Assembly (NCBI GenBank): GCA_026874595.1
Contig: CM049316.1
Coordinates: 6,090,339-6,154,338 of the forward strand
Origin: Sipunculus nudus
Lineage: Eukaryota; Annelida; Sipuncula; Golfingiida; Sipunculidae
Direction: 5' to 3'
Length of the DNA: 64,000 nt
The stretch's first letter is position 1, and every line of letters begins with the position of its first letter. A model generated the notes under the pieces. It saw nothing but the letters and a program-made list of their open reading frames with translations, was not told the origin of the DNA and searched no databases. The position numbers were made by a program, and so were the translations under genes. Positions 35,812 to 48,180 of this stretch are shown one piece after another.

Positions 35812-36021
35812 TCAGGCCTACCTGAGACGAGACATATCAACTAACAGCAAGGTATAACTAAGGGGAAATGGCTCAAAAGATTTAGTCCCCTGAAGGCCGT
35901 CGCTTGAAGTACACCTGACCATGAGACGTTCTTATGACGTCATCGTCTTTGCTCAGTATTTTCATGACAGCGATGTTGCCAAGACGATGTCGCAGCATCA
36001 GTTACTCTTCATAGCCCAAGG

Positions 36022-36239
36022 ACAGTTATTGGACCTTCATGTCCAAAACTATCTCAAATTATTCTCAAATGGTTTAAATGAACATTTCTTTTACCATAGA
36101 GTACGGGGGAAGTGATTAAATTTACGGCTGACAGTTATTGGACCTTCATGTCCAAAACTATCTCAAAATATTCTCAAATGATTTAAATGAACATTTCTTT
36201 TTCCATAGAGTACGGGGGAAGTGATTTAATTTACGGCTT
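36022..36239. repeat. 109 bp tandem duplication
   Basis: Two units start at 36022 and 36131. Both contain ACAGTTATTGGACCTTCATG and end GTACGGGGGAAGTGATT-AATTTACGGCT, with a handful of substitutions between them. Confidence 0.9.
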
Positions 36240-36773
36240 AAATTTGGAGTGGATGTAGGAAAAAATACAAGACAACAGGAAAAATATGGACGCATCCGGA
36301 TCCTTTCCATTTTTTGTTTTATATTTACCGTCCTGTCCCAAATATTACAGTTTTATTAGTTTGATCCATATTCCATCGCCCACAAAATGTCATAGAAAAT
36401 CAATTAGAACTTTCTAAGATGTTTGGATCAGGAAACACACACACACATATCCGGCCGATCACATAAATTCTCGTTAGTTAACTTGGCGGAGGTAGGGTAG
36501 ACGGGGGCAAGACGCCCACCCTAAGGGAATATTTTTGTTGCCATTTTGTATATAGTTTTAAATCTTATTTCTTATTCCTTAAAGAATAGTTTCCATGGTG
36601 AAAATATATTTTTTTATTTGCGAAACCAAAGAAAACATTTTAATAAATAGGAAAAGAACAATTCCATAAACATTGGCGTTTTACCCAAGTCCTGGGGCAT
36701 GACGCCAACAGGTGGGCTTTTACCTCGACCTTAGCCTTCCTCATTTTTTATCCGTTTTTAAGCATGAAGATGA

Positions 36774-36776
<3 letters not shown>

Positions 36777-36842
<66 letters not shown>
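36777..36842. repeat. (AT)n microsatellite
   Basis: Uninterrupted AT run of 66 bases, the longest in the window. It keeps frames open on both strands, which are artefacts. Confidence 0.97.
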
Positions 36843-36846
<4 letters not shown>

Positions 36847-38089
36847 GATAAACGTAGGCTTACTGTCAAATAATCGTAAATATGCCAGGTATACTGGAAA
36901 AGAGGGTTTGATGATAAATGCAGGATACAAAGGGAATAACATGTCACTTTACTTCATAAGTAAGCTGGGAAAAGCTGTAAAATTTGACAAAAAAATGTTA
37001 AATCACCGTGCAATAATATGTCTGGCTTCCAATAATCTGGAATAAATATTGACCAAAATGTTAAAGTATGCTTTTAAAAAGTGAAAGAAAAGTGAGATAA
37101 GTATATTGGTTATTAATATGATATATGCTAATAACAATATATTTGGCGATCTGTGATTTAATAAGAGTAGGCCTATAAAGCTATACAATATTTATAAATA
37201 ATTGAATAATTGGTGGCTACGCATACTCAGTGTATGTGCACCTGCTCAATTTATGTGCAGAAGCAGATCAAGCGGTGGTGTCCAGGGGTCGTGACGGCAC
37301 GCCCCCCCCCCCTTTTTTTTCTTTGTCTGCCCACCGCAATCTTTCACGGCCTCAGAGTAAATATAGTGGCCTGGACACCCCAAATCCCCCTTTTTACCCT
37401 TTTCTGGACCTGAAGGCGGCATCCCTCAAGGCAATAGAAGACATTTTTCAAAGCGGCGTCACCATACGACCCCCTTTTTTTTTGGTTTTCTTTTTACGAT
37501 GTAAGCCTACGAATTAACCGTCTACATAAATGTGACCGCGTCAACTCAAAAGTTTATGCTAACATTTTTTTAAAGAAGGTGACAATCTTGTTAAATAAAT
37601 AAGGGTGATCCAGTTCGAAGCAAAATTAAAGTTATTAGCATTTTAATATGAAAATCTAGTGCCACGCTGGTCATTTTTAGTATTCCATTTCAAATATTAT
37701 CTGAGCGATGACTGAATCACGACCTAAACAAAGGTACTTAAACATTCAAACTATAAATTAAGGATCTAGGCCTATATGGGGGCTTGCAGATCCTATCCGT
37801 AAATGACTGGGAACGAAGGCTTGGGAACATTGACGACATAAAACAAGATTATTCTATTAACTATAGTTACCTTTATAACAATGGTTTGATCTTTACCTCA
37901 ATTAATATCTGTTTGGTCTAAAGAAACTATTGCTGACAGATAAACCAAATAATATAGGGTACAACATAATTCCTCTCTCAACCTGACGGAGGTATAATAA
38001 TGTAGCCTTGTAGGTCTATTTATTATTTGAATATTTTAAATTCTTGGTCAGTCTAAGTGTATACAATATGTTTACAGGGTATACATTTG

Positions 38090-38091
<2 letters not shown>

Positions 38092-38143
<52 letters not shown>
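38092..38143. repeat. (AT)n microsatellite
   Basis: Uninterrupted AT run of about 52 bases inside the inverted-repeat element. Confidence 0.97.
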
Positions 38144-38145
<2 letters not shown>

Positions 38146-39519
38146 CTACTTGCCAGTTGCAACAGCGTTATAATATATATATACTCCATCGTAGGGCTTT
38201 ATATATGGTGCAAGTCAATATCTAATTTTAAGCACTTTGCCTAATGTGATAGGGACAACACGGCCAACTGGGCATTTTTTTCCCCCGACGTACATTGGGC
38301 GTTTTACCCCGAACCACGTGACTGTGTTTCGTTCCACACGGCACATTACTCGGAACAGTTCAAGGCTTGTAACGTTACACATTCAGACAATGTAAACTTA
38401 ATTAAATATGCGATGTGTTGTTTTTTAATTTCTTTCCTATACTACAAATGACAGAGTTCAATAAATGAGGTTCACGAGTTAATTTTTACCTTTGTTTTAA
38501 TGCCGTGAGCTGAATAGCGTCTCCATAGGCCGTTAAGCCTGGTGAAATTGTACTTAGCTTTTAATATGAGGTGCTTTTGAATTTTTCATGAACCATAATA
38601 CCATATGAAACATCACAGGACAAATACAAGGGATGGGCCTTTTGCCCTCTGTGGGCGTCTTGCCCCTGTCTACCCTATATACGAGAGTATATTTAGAAAA
38701 AACGTTAATCCACGGCACAACTAAAAAATTCGTCGAGATTGCACAGATATTCCAAATGAAATCTCACAAAAGCTCAACTGTTAATGTAGATTGGAAGGGG
38801 AGACGGTGTGTGAAGTCAAAGTTCAATATTTAAAGCAGTTCGGTCAGTGAGTGGTTGGCAAGAAACCAGTGTTTATCCGCCGTAGACACAAGAGCCTGAA
38901 TGAGCCCAAGAACGTTTAAGGAAACAATGACAGAGAATCGATTTTTCATTGTGTACGCAAGTACACAAATTGAGGTTTGCTGACATTTAAATATATTATA
39001 TTAATACAGTGCTAAAAGTTTGTGAATGGATACTGCGTAACACTATCACGTCAAAGATCGTCTTTCTTATCACTTAAATACATATAAATTCTTAGGCATG
39101 AATCAAAGTCAATGGTCTGCATGCATCGTGTATTTTTGTAAATATGGAGTATTTTGTACCGTTAGGGGGCTAGGTTTTCCTGTTTCCTGTATCAGGTGCT
39201 TGAAGTTTCTTCAACAAAATATTTCTTATATGTAGACCAAAGATAAAAAGTATGCAGAATGTTTTTTAATCATTGATATAAAAACCAGTTTTTTTTAATA
39301 GCCTAGTGACCCGTGAACTTATTAAATATGCGTGGATGTTGCCCATAATCGAAGTCGGCCGAGATGATCTGTTGGTAAGTAGTTCATGAAAATTCGTCAA
39401 AGCCCAGGTAGGTATACACGGCAACACTAAAAGTTAATGGACGGACGAAGAAACAGAAGGACGGACGGACGGACGGTGGGTGTACCATAAATCTCCCAGC
39501 ATATGACGGGCGTTTAATT

Positions 39520-40262
39520 ATGATAATAATAATAATAATAATACACATAAACTGGTAATAAACTATGATAGGACATTAAACCCATTAAAGACATTAAACC
39601 CATAAAAGCAGTTAAAATCACGGCAGAATAAAATACGACAATCTACAAAATCACAGACCATCAAAATAGCTTGAGCATTTTTTTTAAAAAGTGGCCAGGT
39701 TTTTCGCTTATCTTGATTCCAAAGGTAATATATTCCTCAAAGAGGGACCTGCTAAACAAAATGTTATTGGAACAACCATGGAAGAATGTGTTCGTGGTAA
39801 GTAAGCCCTGATCGTCTTATCTGAGGCATCTACCTGGTGTGTACAAATAGTTAGATCTTGTAAGTAGACCGGAGCTGTGCGATGTTTGGTCTGGAAATGT
39901 AGTATGGCCATTTTAAATTTAATGTTGACTCACAGGGAGCCAGTGTAGCTCACTCAAATCAAGTGTAATGTAATCATACTTGTCACATCCACTTATTATA
40001 CGGGCTGCGCTGTCCTGAACTCGTAGAAGCCTCTGAATTAACGAAGACGTGTACCAAAGAAGTAAAGCTTTCCCATGATCTAACTTGGTAGTGACAAATG
40101 CATGGATCAGGCGCTCAAAAGAACGTTGATCCAAATAAACGTTTATTTTATAAATGTGGAGATGCATGTAAGCTACAGGGCTGATGGTGTTAATATGCAG
40201 CTCCATGGTGGAATGGGAATCAAAATAAACACAAAGGCTGCGAATCCATGGTCCAGGCATTC
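39520..40262 (-). mobile_element. CR1/L2-type LINE 3' fragment
   Basis: The minus frame 40260-39919 encodes the post-RT region, with INVYLDQRSFERLIHAFVTT, KLDHGKALLLW, RLLRVQDSAARIISG and ITLDLSELHWLPVSQ. It continues past a break in a second frame (39911-39708) with MAILHFQTKHRTAPVYLQDL and FCLAGPSLRNILP, close to the usual C-terminus of CR1/L2-like ORF2. A TTA-repeat (39525-39545 on the opposite strand) lies about 120 bases beyond and may be the element's 3' tail. Everything upstream of the thumb domain is missing, as expected for 5' truncation. Confidence 0.85.
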
Positions 40263-40264
40263 TT

Positions 40265-42115
40265 AGGGCTCGCGATTTAGCTGTTTCACTGAATCACATG
40301 TACCCAATCATACTAAATCATCCATATTTTCCCTAAAAACAAAGACTATTAATACTTTAATCTGATTTACATTTTCAACAACACAGAACACATATGCTTC
40401 ATGCGCCATAACAGTAATATATGCAGCATACTTCATTTTGTCGATCGTACATAAAGGCTGATTCCAGGCAAAGTTAATTAAGTTCTTCGTATCGTAGTAT
40501 AGACATCATAATAGGTGAACTTCCTTATAAAAGATCAAGTCTGTCACGTGTGATTAAATACAGGCTTCTGTGGTCTTAGGATCGCGTGCCGAGAGACTGT
40601 GAGCTGAAATCTCCTCCGAGGAAAGGAGAGCTTTTTCACGTCCAGCTCCCACAAAGATTAGCATTCTGTTGGTTAATGGGAAGGTGGCTCCACACTGCCG
40701 TGTTTCACTCATAAACGGCCTAGTATTAGGAATGATTACACACAACGGACCAGCGTGGTCTGTTGTCACTGGCCCTTGTTAACACCAGGAAATATATGAG
40801 TGAAAAAGGGTCGAAATGGAAGTGGGATTCTTTGAAAGCGATACAGGATTTTACTTTTAGTTTTGAGAGCGGGTTTTCAAAATGTGATGAGGACCATCTG
40901 CGATTTGCTGTAAAAAATTTATAAATCGACGTGTAAATAATAATATGAGTATCCCGGAGTTTGGGGTAACAAATTATTTTCATTAGCTTCCTAGATACTT
41001 AGAAGCCATCATCAGACAAGACAGCTTTAAAACAAAATTGACTGTATGGTGGATTACATAACGGAAACCCCCACTGACACACTTTTATCTCGTATGCATG
41101 AAACGTAACCTATTATACAGCTTACTGTCCTTGAATGTTGAATAAGAGAAGTATTTTTACCATGTCATATGGCATATCGTATGATACATAAAGATATATT
41201 CCTAAATATGCAAGTTACATACCAATAAGAAAGAGACTGAAACATTCAATTATCAATTTATCAAAAGAATAATAATAATAATAATAAAAATAATAATAAC
41301 AATAAAGGCATATTGCAGACTCAAGATACATTTTCAGAACCAATGACAGAAATGAAAAGGAAAGAAAAATAGCCCGTCTTAGGCTTTAAACACGGCTTTT
41401 TATAAGTTGATGAACATAAAAAGATTACTTTGAATATAAATCAGATTCATATAATAAATGTACAGTTATGAGTTTTAAAGGCGAAGATTTTCATGTAACT
41501 AAATTTCATTACTCATAGTTACTCAGCGTAATTTCTGTGAACGATTTTATCTTTCCACCAAGAATCATTCAGTCAATGCGTAGGTGCTACTAGTGAGGAC
41601 ATAAAAAACATTTGAAGTGCGTGGATTATACATTGGTGGCTGTGTCCGTGACATTTTTTCTTTTTGATGACATGCCAGGTTCAAAGTCCCCAGTTTTAGT
41701 TTAGGTAATGATAAAGATTAGCAATTATAATTAATTTAATGTGAAATAACCATGTTCACTCATAATTTGTTTGAATAGGTAGATCGAAAATTTGAGTTTA
41801 CCATAAAATATAAGATGTAAAAAAAATGGATATACAATCATAAGTTAAAGGGCGCTTGTTTAAAAAATACCTGATACAAAGCAAATCAACATACTAAATA
41901 AAGATCAACCATGCAAGGTAGTGTCTGAATATAAGTCATATAAATCAATTATCTCCCTTGTGGCACTGTATTTGAGATCCGAAAATACTCCCTAGTCAAT
42001 GACGTCCTTTCACTTTCAACTTTATATACATGCATATAGTACGGTCCTTAAGCCAAAGAGGCGACCTCAGCCATATATGTAGACTACGTAAACGCTGTAC
42101 GTGAATGAATAAAAA
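40265..42115. other. No gene recognised
   Basis: Small minus frames (40554-40983) have no domain. An imperfect AAT-rich run lies at 41268-41305. Immediately upstream of 42121 is a TTTCACTTTCAACTTTATAT stretch (42007-42027) that may belong to the sulfotransferase promoter. Confidence 0.4.
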
Positions 42116-42120
42116 AAGAC

Positions 42121-43109
42121 ATGGAACCAGCAGAAGAAAGCCAGATTCAGTACGAAATAGAACACAGTCACTGGATCGATGGAAAACTTTATCATCCCCA
42201 GGTGACTCCCGAAAGTCTAAGGAAAATACAGAGGTTTTTTTTTCACATATAAGAAAATTTTGGTGTGTGGTTTCTCAAAGTCAAGTGAGAGCCCCTTACC
42301 GTGCAATAAATCCATTATTCATTCACCAGCGCATATTCTGAGTAAAATTATATGTATGTCGTGCAGCTGTTTCTTGATATTTTTAATTCTCAGTTTAAAT
42401 TTATTTTTAGGGAATATATGGATGACCGTGATTGTGCGTGCCATCATGAGTCAAGGCGATCTAGACGCGTTTGAACACACCAAACTATGTTGATGATAGA
42501 CAGGTCGATTGCAACCTGCCAGTGGCTGAAACTCTAGAACATCCAGCTTGCTTTTGGAGTCATTTGCGACACCCTCTTCTGCCTTCTTATGTTACCAGTA
42601 ACAAGAAAGGAAAACTTATCTACATGCTTAGGAACCCGAAAGATGTGGTCGTGTCATATTATCATTTCCATAAGGTTTTCAAGCCAATGGGACCATGGAA
42701 AGGAGAATGGAATGTGTTTTTTGAGGCATTTTTGAAAGGTAACGTCTATTTTGGGAGTTGGTGCGACCATGTGAGATCGTTTTGGGAAAATCGCGATGAT
42801 CCAAATATATTAATTGTAAGGTATGAAGATATTCGGATGGATCCTCACAAGTGGATCCGGAGAGTAGCCGATTTCATAGACAGGCCTGTAGATGGAACAC
42901 TGGAGAGAATAGTGGGTATAACAGAATTCAACAACATGAAGAAGAATTCCAATCTGAATCTGGATGGCCACCCGCTGTTTCTACCGGGATCGGTGTTTCT
43001 ACGGAAAGGTAAAGTGGGAGACTGGAAGAATGTTCTATCGAAAGACCTGGTCAAGGCGATAGAGGATCGTTTGAAAGTATTAAGCAAGGAAACAGGCCTT
43101 CAGTTTTAA
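42121..43109 (+). pseudogene. Cytosolic sulfotransferase-like gene, frameshifted
   Basis: Two exons, 42121-42284 (donor A|GTGAGA) and 42411-43109 (acceptor TTTTTAG), match the intact copy at 54559-53343. Exon 1 starts MEPAEESQIQYE and has SHWIDGKLY and SLRKIQRF. It then loses frame at a nine-T run near 42235-42243, resuming one frame on as ILVCGFSKS. A second +1 shift occurs at about 42480-42487, after FEHTK. The rest is well preserved: FWSHLRHPLLPS (catalytic-type His), LRNPKDVVVSYYHF (PAPS 3'-phosphate binding), VRYEDIRMDP and FLRKGKVGDWKN. At the splice junction the P-loop reads KSRNIW, where families normally have KSGTxW. It is either a young pseudogene or a gene with two sequencing or assembly errors; the homopolymer makes the first shift suspect. 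Confidence 0.8.
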
Positions 43110-43484
43110 GAATAACTGAGATTTTATAACAAAAATGTAAATGTAAAGGAAAGAACAGAATCATGTTTAATACTAACAAATGCAACATAAACTTTGAGTA
43201 TTACAGTCAAGGAAAGAATTAAAATATGGAAGATATACAAATACTGATAATCAACATTGAGATCCAAGCAGTTCTTTTGATACACTGGCATTGTCACCTG
43301 CCTGGCTGCCGGCCGGTTTCATGATTCTGTGTGCGGATTTTAAGACATGAGTCCAACCGTATAAACTGCAGGTAACAATAGCGAAATGAAAACGAAAAAA
43401 ATAGGTAAAACATAGGAAGCATTTTTTTCTGCTTTATATGACCTCACAACCTAATATATTTTTCTTCTTTATCATCATATAGTC

Positions 43485-45579
43485 TTAAAGGGGCCTAATC
43501 ACATAAAACATGTTAAATTAACAAGAAAAATTGCGTCTCCTCTTTTTAATTAATTGGTACCTGCTAAAATACTGCTGAGAAACGCATTCTGCACGAGTGT
43601 TAAAAAAGTGACCGGGCGCTATCACAGGCGCTAACATAGACACAGCACGTGGAACTCCATGAATCACCCGAGTCATTATTTCTGCCAATCAAGAGATGCA
43701 ATGACTGATCTGGCCGAAAGAAAAGGAATACATGTTCACGCTGGCTAAATATCGTGTCTTGCGATTCCTCAGGGACCGGATGCACGGGCTCATTCCAGGT
43801 GAGGCCCCTGGACCCAACCTACAGATCTGTTGCGACAGGTTATAAAACGAATTTACATTCGGCCCATGGACCATGCCCATCCAGCAAAGATATATCAGAA
43901 AACATTAAGGTTTATGTAGATGTATGGACTATTTTGGACACGTCCTTGTTTCGGATCTGTTGCAAATACGAAAAGTCGGACTTCAGGTCATGCGGCCTTG
44001 TTATAGTAAACAATGTGCTTACTCACAACGCAGAACTATAGCAAAGTATTACCGTAAAATCTCCACTTAAAACCGCACTTCCGATTAAAACCGCATCCAG
44101 ACTTCGCCGAAATTCCAGGTGAGACATCGCGAGGGGCTCAAATACTAAGAACCCCCCTTTAAAACCGCACCAACTTTCGATACGGAATGATTTGACAAAA
44201 GACACAATCAAGCTATCATCTAGAAATGAACACGCGTAGGTTGCGACTCGGCCATTCCTGTCCACTTTTAAATTCCTTGGCCATTTTATTTAAACACATC
44301 ATAACACTTTTTTACAGGATCACTCAAGCATGAAGTTTGGGAAGACGTAAGGGCCGATGAACCGCTGCCTGTTTATACAGATTTTATATTCCGTGCCGTA
44401 TTCTTGTTTGCTACCGATTTGTCATTATATTTTGAAAAAAAATATTCTGCTGATCCATTTCAAGTCACTGTATATTTTAATTCTAAAAAAATTTGATGAA
44501 AATTCCATTTTCTGGAATTACTCGGAAGATTCAAATAATTTTCATACCGGTTACTTCGGTATTATCATCGTCACATCGTACGTTGACATCGCTCCATGTC
44601 ACAATTTGCTGGCGCGTTTGAAAACATCGCTGGTCAACTTAACTAAATATCAAAGTAATTGAAGTTACCTTGTCGAGATACGCACGTATAGGAATCATGA
44701 CGCTTGATAACGAGTGATTTTAAGGTAAAATTGAAGTGGCCAGTCGGAGTAAGCAAGTTTTTTTTTCCTGAAGAAATTTTCCGTGTAGGGAGCCATTTTG
44801 TCAAGGCAGTGTTCACGCAAGGCACGCTGGGACGAAATAGGTGGCTGTTCTGTTTACCACCCACCGCGTACAGCCGTTCAAAATATTCTTAGCAGAATAC
44901 CGGGGCGTTTCAGCACATGGCGGCACTCAAACTTGATTTTAAAACGATCGTCTGCCATTGTGTGACTCTTTACGATGTCAGCTTTTTATTCATTTTACGT
45001 TTTAAACAAATAATCATTGCTAAATAATGCCGCAAATGGGTTTAAAGTAGGCTTTTATTTCATTTTGCTTGACCATGCCCAACGAAGTGGGCCGCTGTGT
45101 GTTACAGCAGGGTTGTTGTAAACGTATTATTTGGTGACAATTACCAAAATTTTATAACAAGTTATATATCACACGAAATCTAATCAGCAATATTTAATTT
45201 AAAAATAACAAATAATCGTAAATAATACTTTTACACACGGCTCCCATGCATGCGAGACTGCTGCTAAGAACGGCCTTCGAAAGTTGCAATACTATCGCCC
45301 ACTCGCCGGCCCCAAAACGATGTCTGTCAGGAAGATATTCAGGAAACCCTTCTAGTATAAACCGCACAGTGCTTTCAGGAAATCAACCTGATTTCAAGAT
45401 TTTGAATTTCTTGATTAAACCGCGGTTTTAAGTGGAGATTTTACGGTACACAATCGTATGGGAGGTCATGAGATGGTTTTGCTTGGAAATGTTTGTGTAA
45501 GTACTGATAGTGTAAAAGAATAGGCATAATATTGCTAATATTATATTCAACATATAATTCCTCCTGATTGCCCCTTTAA
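43485..45579. mobile_element. TTAA-flanked inverted-repeat element (outer)
   Basis: The ends are TTAAAGGGGC-CT-AATCA (43485) and, inverted at 45579, TTAAAGGGGC-AATCA, so each begins with TTAA. TTAA ends fit the piggyBac or Kolobok type of target preference. No transposase is recognisable. Most of the interior is a second element (44052-45446) inserted later. Without that element the outer one would be about 0.7 kb. Confidence 0.55.
44052..45446. mobile_element. TA-flanked inverted-repeat element (nested)
   Basis: The ends CCGTAAAATCTCCACTTAAA (continuing ACCGC) are perfectly inverted at the other end (CGGTTTTAAGTGGAGATTTTACGG overlap region), with TA on both outer sides (44050-44051 and 45447-45448). 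TTAAAACCGC-type words recur just inside both ends (about 44080, 44160, 45360 and 45415), as expected of transposase-binding subterminal repeats. Length is 1395 bp. The open frames inside show no transposase, so it is a non-autonomous Tc1/mariner/pogo-group element. Confidence 0.8.
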
Positions 45580-46185
45580 GAATGAAATAAAATTACGCAG
45601 ATGTAGCGAAACAGATGGAAAAGAGATAAAAATAAGCTATAAGGCATTTCACAACAGTGAAGATATGAAAAACTGCTAACTTGAAAGATTTCAATAATTT
45701 ATTAGTGGAAAGCTACAAAAGTGAACAAAAGGCCAATTATTAAACCATATTTTGTTTTGCAAAGAACCAGGTGTACTTTCTTTACTTGAAATTAGGTAAA
45801 TAATGCAGGGAATTGAACTCTGCATTTGACACTTGAAGTCATCATTTCTTGTTGAATAGGCTTGGATATTAAATTACCGGAAATACCCTCTCTTAGGTGA
45901 AATCATACGTGACAGACAGAAATCTGTCAGTAGAAGTGCTAGATGCTACATCCGAAAGTGTGAACATTAAATGTGATTTACTTCTTATTTGAATTTTGGG
46001 TCTTTTTTTGTGTACTCTGCAAAATGGATGACATATGTCAATAATATGTGCTATGTTGATGAAACTCGTGCATTATAAATAAGTAAAAATAAGAGAAGTG
46101 TGCTAGGGATGCACCTGAAAGCAGACTCATTATAGAAATTTTGAGCGCAAAGCACATGTAATCCACAGCAGTACTTTAAATGTTA

Positions 46186-46285
46186 AAGGATAAGGTCATT
46201 GCTGTCCAAGAAGACTGCAATCTGCAGTTAAGGATTTGGTCATCAGTCGTATAGACTATTGTAACAGCCTGCTCTTTAGGACGCA
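46186..46285 (+). mobile_element. CR1/L2-type LINE shard
   Basis: The plus strand reads DLVISRIDYCNSLLFR here. This matches the widespread LINE motif in which a short helix precedes DYCNSLL, in the region after the RT domain. Only about 30 codons are recognisable. Confidence 0.5.
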
Positions 46286-46303
46286 TTGGTGTAACATCTC
46301 CTA

Positions 46304-46450
46304 ATTATTGTCAAGGTCGCAGCTCCAGGTTTATCATTTAAGTCTGAAGTACCTTGTTTCCAGTTCTTTTTATGACTGACTCATGCCTCAAATACTCACC
46401 AAGATATCATCTTGTACCAGTTTATACAACAGAGACCTTAACACAAGACG
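46304..46450. repeat. Inverted arm, left (partner 48312-48458)
   Basis: About 145 bases, including TCAAATACTCACCAAGATAT and CCAGTTTATACAACAGAGAC, recur as a nearly perfect reverse complement at 48312-48458. The left arm lies just outside the left LTR of the Gypsy element and the right arm lies inside the element. Confidence 0.85.
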
Positions 46451-46457
46451 GGTTGCT

Positions 46458-47028
46458 TGTGACGTCCCACAATATAAAAGGTTTATGGTGCTTATGGTAA
46501 AATAGAGTCCACAGTTGGCTATCTTCTGCAAGAAGAATATCTGCATGGCCAAGTCAAGGCCTAGTTTGAGTCCAGCAAATTTCAAATCACACCTTCACAG
46601 TTTGAGTGTGAGTGGCCAACTGACTGAAAAGGCAGCTCGGCTTTGCCTTCACAATTATTCTCAAAAGCGACAGAACTTGCCAGTAAAAATCATTGTGGCC
46701 CATTATATGAAGAAAACAGTGGAAAATCCCCTCAACAGTGGGCATAAGGGGTGGTAGCTGGCCAGGCCAGAAATAGGAACATGCGTAAAAAGGTCATTGT
46801 AAAGTTACACATTCTTTCATGGATGACTGGGCACAGGAGAATGGGTATTACTTGGCCAAGACAGCATTAGTTTAACATTAGCAACTGTTCCAGTTATGGG
46901 GAAAACCTTGTCAAATTCATTGTGTTTGAACCGGGGTGGCTTCTCAACCCAGTGGTAAGGGTGGAAGAATAGGGATTGACTTAAGGGGGAAATAGGGTAA
47001 ACAACGGTACAGATGCCATTCTGTGACA
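46458..47028 (-). mobile_element. Gypsy-type LTR, left (3' LTR of a minus-strand element)
   Basis: 571 bases, matching 49185-49755 with about ten substitutions and no length difference. In element orientation it starts TGTCACAG and ends GTCACA. Immediately before the start (plus 47029-47045) the minus strand reads GCGGGGGAGTGAA, a typical polypurine tract. The 8 bases left of the LTR (GGGTTGCT) also match those next to the other LTR, so the true boundary may lie slightly further out. Confidence 0.85.
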
Positions 47029-47230
47029 TTCACTCCCCCGCAAAAATACGAAAATGTTATCACACAAAGTTTATATCTATAACATGAATTATTGGCGAAC
47101 TTACATTATAAACATGTAGAAAAGATTATCCAGCTTATCAAAAAAATATCATATCTATCAATCATGTTTGTATTCTTACTTGTGGTATTGATACCACTCA
47201 GACCGCTTAATTCTATGCAACTGCTTGTAA

Positions 47231-48180
47231 TTACAGTGCTTGGACTCTACTTAGAAAGTCCGGTCCGTGGATGGACCTCCCGGGAATAGGTTCGATTGTG
47301 AATTGATACTCTTGGAGTACCATGGCCCAACGCATAATTCGCTTGTTAAAGCACTTTGCCTTATTGATGTAAGACAGCGGTTTGTGATCCGTTTGGATTA
47401 TAAAATGCTTACCAAACAGGTATACCTCAAATTTACTTATGGCCCATACAATGGCCAGTGCTTCCCGTTCTATCACGGAATAGTTTCTTTCCCAATCGGC
47501 CAGCTTTCTACTGGCATAAGCCACAGGATGCAGACTGGCCTCATTCCTGCAAAAGGATGGCGCCAAGACCGTTATCAGATGCATCTGTCCTTAAGAAAAA
47601 TTTCTTCGAGAGGTCAGGCAATTGTAATATGGGAGGTTTGACCAGCAATGCTTTCAAGGTCTGAAAGGATTTTTCTTGGGGATCACCCCATTTGACCTTG
47701 TTACTCTGACCTTTACGGGTCAGATCTGTCAGAGGAACAGCAAGCTCAGCAAAATTTGGAATAAATTTCCGATAAAACCCAAGCAGTCCCAAGAATGACC
47801 TTATTTCTTTTTTTGTTGTTGGTCTCTCTGTATTCTGCACTTTGTCAAGTAATAATTGATCAGTTGCAAGTTTACCCCTACCAACCTTATGACCAAGAAA
47901 TCCAAGGTCAAGGAAACCAAAACAGCATTTGCTTGGTTTGGCTGCTAAATTCGCCTCTTTCAGGATTCTGAAAACCTGCTCAAGCAGAGTCAAGTGTTCT
48001 GACCATGACTCAGTATGACAAAGCACATCATCAATAAAACAACATACGCCATTTACATCAGTAAATAATTTTCTCATCATACAGGTGTATTGGGCTGGGG
48101 CTAGGACAAGACTGAATGGTCCCAAGCCATTCAGAAATCTTGTCCTCCTTTCTTTTTCTAGGCTAGAGCCCATGTACAGT
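47231..48180 (-). pseudogene. Ty3/Gypsy pol fragment: RT and RNase H
   Basis: The minus frame 48173-47541 carries the last part of a reverse transcriptase (FIDDVLCHTESWSEHL, with FIDD at the catalytic position; GFLGHKV; IRSFLGLLGFYRKFIPNFA) and the RNase H start (RTDASDNGLGAILLQ). A second frame (47584-47231) continues RNase H (PVAYASRKL, IEREALAIVWAI, QTDHKPL, GPDFLSR). A frameshift near 47541-47584 separates them. Gag, protease, the first half of RT and the integrase are all absent, so the copy is inactive. The motifs are standard for metazoan Gypsy elements. Confidence 0.92.

Larger units (their letters stand above)
36495..38675. mobile_element. TA-flanked inverted-repeat DNA element (2.18 kb)
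   Basis: The left end GGGTAGACGGGGGCAAGACG (then CCCAC) is matched by the inverted right end (reverse complement GGGTAGACAGGGGCAAGACG, then CCCAC). That is a ~25 bp terminal repeat with one mismatch. TA lies immediately outside both ends (36493-36494 and 38676-38677), the target duplication expected for the Tc1/mariner group. Subterminal GGGC-GACGCC/GGGCGTTTTACCCC words recur at about 36690-36715 and 38270-38320. Two long (AT)n tracts lie inside. No transposase is recognisable, so it is non-autonomous or decayed. Confidence 0.75.

Noticed and set aside
36741-37045. Tyr/Ile-repeat open frames on both strands
   Set aside because: Translation of a 66-base AT microsatellite.
44357-44662. 101-codon frame as a transposase of the nested TA element
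   Set aside because: No DDE, helix-turn-helix or other transposase motif is visible; the sequence is T-rich and low complexity.
47267-47664. Plus-strand frames over the Gypsy fragment
   Set aside because: Antisense shadows of the RT/RNase H coding sequence on the minus strand.
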